A stretch of DNA of 64,000 nucleotides, taken from assembly GCF_008084145.1 (NCBI RefSeq), contig NZ_VSDO01000006.1:62001-126000 (forward strand). The letters are read 5' to 3'. Position numbers and translations under genes: made by a program. This document shows positions 61,453 through 64,000 of the stretch, piece by piece. This DNA comes from Paenibacillus faecis. Lineage in GTDB: Bacteria; Bacillota; Bacilli; Paenibacillales; Paenibacillaceae. The notes below the pieces were generated by a model. The model was not told where the DNA came from. It made no database searches and saw only the letters and a program-made list of their open reading frames with translations. Within the stretch, counting starts at the first letter, position 1. Each line of letters opens with the position of its first letter.

Positions 61453-61536
61453 ATGAAACAAATTGTACGCCAAATAAAACCGGAAGTTGAAGGAGGATAT
61501 AGAAAAAGGGAGCGATGGGATGAAAAACTTAATTGA
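61453..61536 (+). CDS. Small upstream reading frame overlapping the bpsA-like start
   Basis: 27 codons, MKQIVRQIKPEVEGGYRKRE followed by RWDEKLN, with GGGAG 8 bases before its ATG. It ends 17 bases inside the next gene in another frame, and its codons contain that gene's ribosome site (AAAGGGAG, 61505-61512). It may be a coupling or regulatory peptide, or chance; no homologue is recognised. Confidence 0.4.
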   Translation: MKQIVRQIKPEVEGGYRKRERWDEKLN

Positions 61537-62692
61537 ACATGTATATGAGCAAATTCAGCTTCAGGAAGGGACGGCCGCGTTGGAGAGGGTTCTGGTGGAA
61601 TGCTACTTAACCCCGGGGATATCGACTAAAGCCTTAGCGGTAAAATGCGGCTTGCCCGTCCCTTTAACGGCGGCAGTCAAAAGAGAATTTATCCGGGCCG
61701 GCGCTTTGACGCAGGATCGCGGTGTCCGCTGCACCCCGGAGGGAGAAGCCTGGGTTGATAGGCAATGGGGATATAGCGGGATCGATAAAGCCCTTTACCA
61801 TCAACTTATTGCCGAAGATTCTTCAGAATGGAAAAAAGAGGTTCAAAGCCTGCTTACCGAGCTAGAGCATGGCTATGCATTAAGGCCACAGGCAAACGTC
61901 CAACTGGACCAGGCCAAATGTACGCCGGAAACCAGTTTGAAGAGAGCGGTCCTGTCTCTCCGGGAGCAAGCTCTTATCGGTAAAAAAATTCTCTGTGTTG
62001 GCGATGACGATTTGGTCAGCGTTTCGGCCGGTTTTTTGTTGAAACGGCTTTTTCCGGATTCCGACCACCGGGCCACCGAAATCGAGGTCGTGGATATCGA
62101 TTCAAGATTTTTAAGCTATATCGAGGAGTTGGCGGCTGCTTATCATTTACCCATACGCTGCAGACTGTGGGATTTGCGCGAACCTCTGCCTGACGATATG
62201 CTGGGCGAGTATCATAGTATATTTACGGATCCGCCCTATACCCTGCAGGGAATGTCATTGTTTCTTTCCCGGGGACTTAGCGCCCTTCGTCAAGAAAGCG
62301 GGCTGTCGATCTTTTTGTCCTTCGCCCATAAACCACCCGGCTTTACCTTGTCGATGCAGCGGGCGTTTGTAAACATGGGGCTGACCGTCTGTGCGAACTA
62401 TCCCCATTTCAATATCTATGAAGGGGCCGGGTCGATCGCCAACCGAAGCCAGATGTTCGTGCTGCGCACAACCGATCAGAGTGCGCCGGAAATAACGGGC
62501 AGCTTCCAGGAGGAGATGTATACCGGGGAAGTGAACCGAACCCTGCGCATTTATCAATGCAAGCGCTGCAAGACACAGGTGAGGGTTGGGCAGCGAGGGG
62601 AGGCAGCCACGATCGAACAGCTCAAACATAGGGGATGTCCGCGATGCACCGGCTTTACCTTCGAGCTCATCCGCAAGGTGAAACAGAGCTGA
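61520..62692 (+). CDS. bpsA: Branched polyamine synthase-like protein (BpsA / DUF43 family)
   Basis: 390-aa protein. An N-terminal winged-helix part (about 15-80) is followed by a Rossmann fold with GKKILCVGDDDLVSVSAGFLLKRLF (GDDDL at 161-165), the acidic EVVDIDSRFLSY and the active-site motif TDPPY (236-240). The C terminus holds a four-Cys zinc-ribbon-like end (CKRCKTQ ... GCPRC). This matches N4-bis(aminopropyl)spermidine synthase, which transfers aminopropyl groups to spermidine. The DPPY motif also occurs in amino-methyltransferases, so another transfer reaction is possible. ATG 61520 has AAAGGGAG upstream. It lies behind a double attenuator. Confidence 0.78.
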   Translation: MKNLIEHVYEQIQLQEGTAALERVLVECYLTPGISTKALAVKCGLPVPLTAAVKREFIRAGALTQDRGVRCTPEGEAWVDRQWGYSGIDKALYHQLIAEDSSEWKKEVQSLLTELEHGYALRPQANVQLDQAKCTPETSLKRAVLSLREQALIGKKILCVGDDDLVSVSAGFLLKRLFPDSDHRATEIEVVDIDSRFLSYIEELAAAYHLPIRCRLWDLREPLPDDMLGEYHSIFTDPPYTLQGMSLFLSRGLSALRQESGLSIFLSFAHKPPGFTLSMQRAFVNMGLTVCANYPHFNIYEGAGSIANRSQMFVLRTTDQSAPEITGSFQEEMYTGEVNRTLRIYQCKRCKTQVRVGQRGEAATIEQLKHRGCPRCTGFTFELIRKVKQS

Positions 62693-62710
62693 AAACGGTC
62701 CTTGCATTTG

Positions 62711-62724
62711 AGGACATATGTCCT
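62711..62724. promoter_or_regulatory. Perfect 14-bp palindrome before the DMT gene
   Basis: AGGACATATGTCCT, with an overlapping inverted pair GTCCT (62698-62702) / AGGAC (62711-62715). It may be an operator, perhaps for the Crp/Fnr-type regulator encoded two genes on. Confidence 0.4.
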
Positions 62725-62782
62725 TCCCAAATACTTAAAGATCCCTTTTAATAGGGAATATCAATAAGGATTGGGGAGAGAA

Positions 62783-63214
62783 ATGAAGATGAAAGGACTG
62801 TTGTTTGCTTTTATGGCCGGGTTCTTCATAACCTTGCAGGGGGTGGCCAATTCCCGGATCAGCGAAGGGATCGGCACCTGGCAGGCGGCGACGATCACGC
62901 AATTTACCGGCTTTGCGGCGGCGTTGTTGATTCTTCTGTTTGTGAAGGAGAAGAGATGGCGGGGATTCAAAGAGGTCAAGCCCATTTATTTAACCAGCGG
63001 CGCTTTGGCCGCGATCATCATCTCGAGCAACATGACGGCGATCCACCATGTGGGGGTTACGCTGACCGTCGCGGCTGTTTTGATCGCCCAGCTTAGCTTG
63101 ACTTTTTTAGTCGATATTAACGGCTGGTTCGGCGTGATTAAGCAGAAAATGCGTCTCCCGCAGTTTATCGGGATCGCCTTGATGGTGATCGGCATTATCA
63201 TATTGAAATTTTAA
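62783..63214 (+). CDS. DMT-family transporter (YdcZ/DUF606 type)
   Basis: 143-aa protein with five hydrophobic segments, a half-size drug/metabolite transporter. Family landmarks are FMAGFFITLQGVANSRISEGIGTWQAATITQFTGF and the end PQFIGIALMVIGIIILKF. ATG 62783 follows GGGGAGAG. It is followed by a Crp/Fnr regulator and a second DMT half, so the two halves probably form one heteromeric exporter. Confidence 0.85.
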   Translation: MKMKGLLFAFMAGFFITLQGVANSRISEGIGTWQAATITQFTGFAAALLILLFVKEKRWRGFKEVKPIYLTSGALAAIIISSNMTAIHHVGVTLTVAAVLIAQLSLTFLVDINGWFGVIKQKMRLPQFIGIALMVIGIIILKF

Positions 63215-63238
63215 GCAGAACGCCGGGAGTGGTGAGCC

Positions 63239-63943
63239 ATGAAAGAAATCAAAGATCCGATCCTATTGGAAACTTATCTTCGGGAATACGGACTGGAACC
63301 TGTTTTGTACGAAAAAATCAGACCTTACTGCGCTTTGTACGAATATAACCGCGGGGATCTGATCTGTTCCCAGGGCGAAAGTCCGGAAATTTTATATATT
63401 CTCGTCAAGGGCAAGCTTAAAGTGTTTACGACCAATGCCGAAGGGAAAACGTTGGTGATCTCTTTTAAAACCGCGCTTGAGCTCGTCGGGGATATTGAAT
63501 ACGTTCAAGAGACGGATATATTGAACACGGTGGAGGCGGTGACCGGAGTTCATATGATCGCCGTGCCTTACCGGATCCTTAGGAGGTACGGTCAGGAGCA
63601 TGCGCCTTTGCTGCAGTTTTTGCTGAAAGTGATCACGAGGAAATTTTACCTCAAATCCAACTCCATCAGCCTTAACATGATGTATCCCGTAGATGTGCGT
63701 TTGGCCAGCTACCTGGTCGCCGCTTTTTCCGACGAGTCACATAATCCTGTTTCCGGACTGCTCAGCACGGCGGAACTAAAAGATGTGGCTAATTTGATCG
63801 GGGTCAGCTACCGGCATTTGAATCGCATTATTTTGCAATTTTGCTCCAACGGGCTCCTTGAGCGGAAAAAGGGCGGGCTCTTGGTGAAAAACCTGGATGG
63901 CTTGGGCAAAATGGCGATCCGGAATATCTACGAATATCAATAA
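63239..63943 (+). CDS. Crp/Fnr-family regulator (YeiL-like)
   Basis: 234-aa regulator. Cyclic-nucleotide-type beta-roll (about 25-120; YEYNRGDLICSQGESPEILYILVKGKLKVFTTNAEGKTLVISF), dimer helix, then a helix-turn-helix TAELKDVANLIGVSYRHLNRIILQFCSNGLLERKKGG. The four Cys of a classical Fnr iron-sulfur cluster are absent; C32, C43 and one later Cys are scattered, as in YeiL-type proteins. GGGAGTGG precedes the ATG. Enclosed by DMT genes, it likely regulates them. Confidence 0.85.
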   Translation: MKEIKDPILLETYLREYGLEPVLYEKIRPYCALYEYNRGDLICSQGESPEILYILVKGKLKVFTTNAEGKTLVISFKTALELVGDIEYVQETDILNTVEAVTGVHMIAVPYRILRRYGQEHAPLLQFLLKVITRKFYLKSNSISLNMMYPVDVRLASYLVAAFSDESHNPVSGLLSTAELKDVANLIGVSYRHLNRIILQFCSNGLLERKKGGLLVKNLDGLGKMAIRNIYEYQ

Positions 63944-63956
63944 GGGAGGCTTCTTT

Positions 63957-64000
63957 ATGTTGATTGGATTGTTGCTAGCGCTTCTGGCCGGCTCTTTGGT
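63957..64000 (+). CDS. DMT-family transporter (YdcZ/DUF606 type), 5' end only
   Basis: The first 14 codons (MLIGLLLALLAGSL) and part of the next are visible before the window ends. GGGAGG (63944-63949) is 7 bases upstream. The opening helix is typical of YdcZ-type half transporters, matching the gene at 62783 with the regulator between them. Confidence 0.6.
   Translation, partial: MLIGLLLALLAGSL

Overview
The window looks like a chromosomal segment of a spore-former-type Gram-positive of the Paenibacillaceae (Paenibacillus or close relatives). The signs are strong AGGAGG-type ribosome binding sites, frequent TTG/GTG starts, YesM/YesN-type two-component control of an Lpl-type sugar ABC transporter that has no ATPase of its own, a Staphylococcus/Bacillus-type nar-nre cluster, and several families of short palindromic intergenic repeats. 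No rRNA, tRNA, insertion sequence, prophage or CRISPR was seen.

Layout. 1-804: 3' end of proS. 985-3641: three-gene ABC-2 exporter. 3823-7671: small accessory genes, including an EF-G-like protein without a GTPase domain, a GNAT, a DUF2569 membrane protein, a cupin and a methyltransferase. 7768-12270: large LuxR/MalT-type regulator, an oxidoreductase and an SDR. 12332-31826: a polysaccharide-utilisation locus. The sensor pair lies divergent from two solute-binding lipoproteins, two permeases, two giant secreted multidomain proteins carrying cohesin and dockerin modules, a free cohesin protein and a cytoplasmic GH105 unsaturated-uronyl hydrolase. The likely flow is extracellular cleavage (one protein may be a lyase), oligosaccharide import, then GH105 processing. 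32045-35455: lipoprotein, VanZ, a frameshifted hydrolase, DUF2785 and a hypothetical. 35456-36075: a repeat array.

36346-48590: anaerobic nitrate respiration. narGHJI is followed by the oxygen/nitrate sensing system nreABC, a NarK transporter fused to a PAS domain, moaA and, divergently, ywiC. Paired NreC-like palindromes with the same geometry precede narG and narK, and an Fnr-like box precedes ywiC. 48742-56390: accessory genes (GNAT-HD fusion, GNAT, DUF4241, YebC/YeeN, VOC, DinB, UbiD). 56440-58081: ArsR-type repressor with a predicted leaderless mRNA, and an MFS exporter sharing its operator motif.

58089-62692 is the most unusual stretch. A macrolide phosphotransferase gene is preceded by a complete attenuator: promoter, a ten-codon leader peptide with an RLR motif, a 12-bp antiterminator and an intrinsic terminator just before the start codon. 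About 3 kb downstream a second leader-peptide (MSGVVLN) attenuator with two successive terminators precedes a branched-polyamine-synthase-like gene. The window ends with a DMT/YdcZ - Crp/Fnr - DMT/YdcZ gene set whose last member is cut off.

All functional calls come from reading the sequence and remembered family motifs. No database search or folding program was run.
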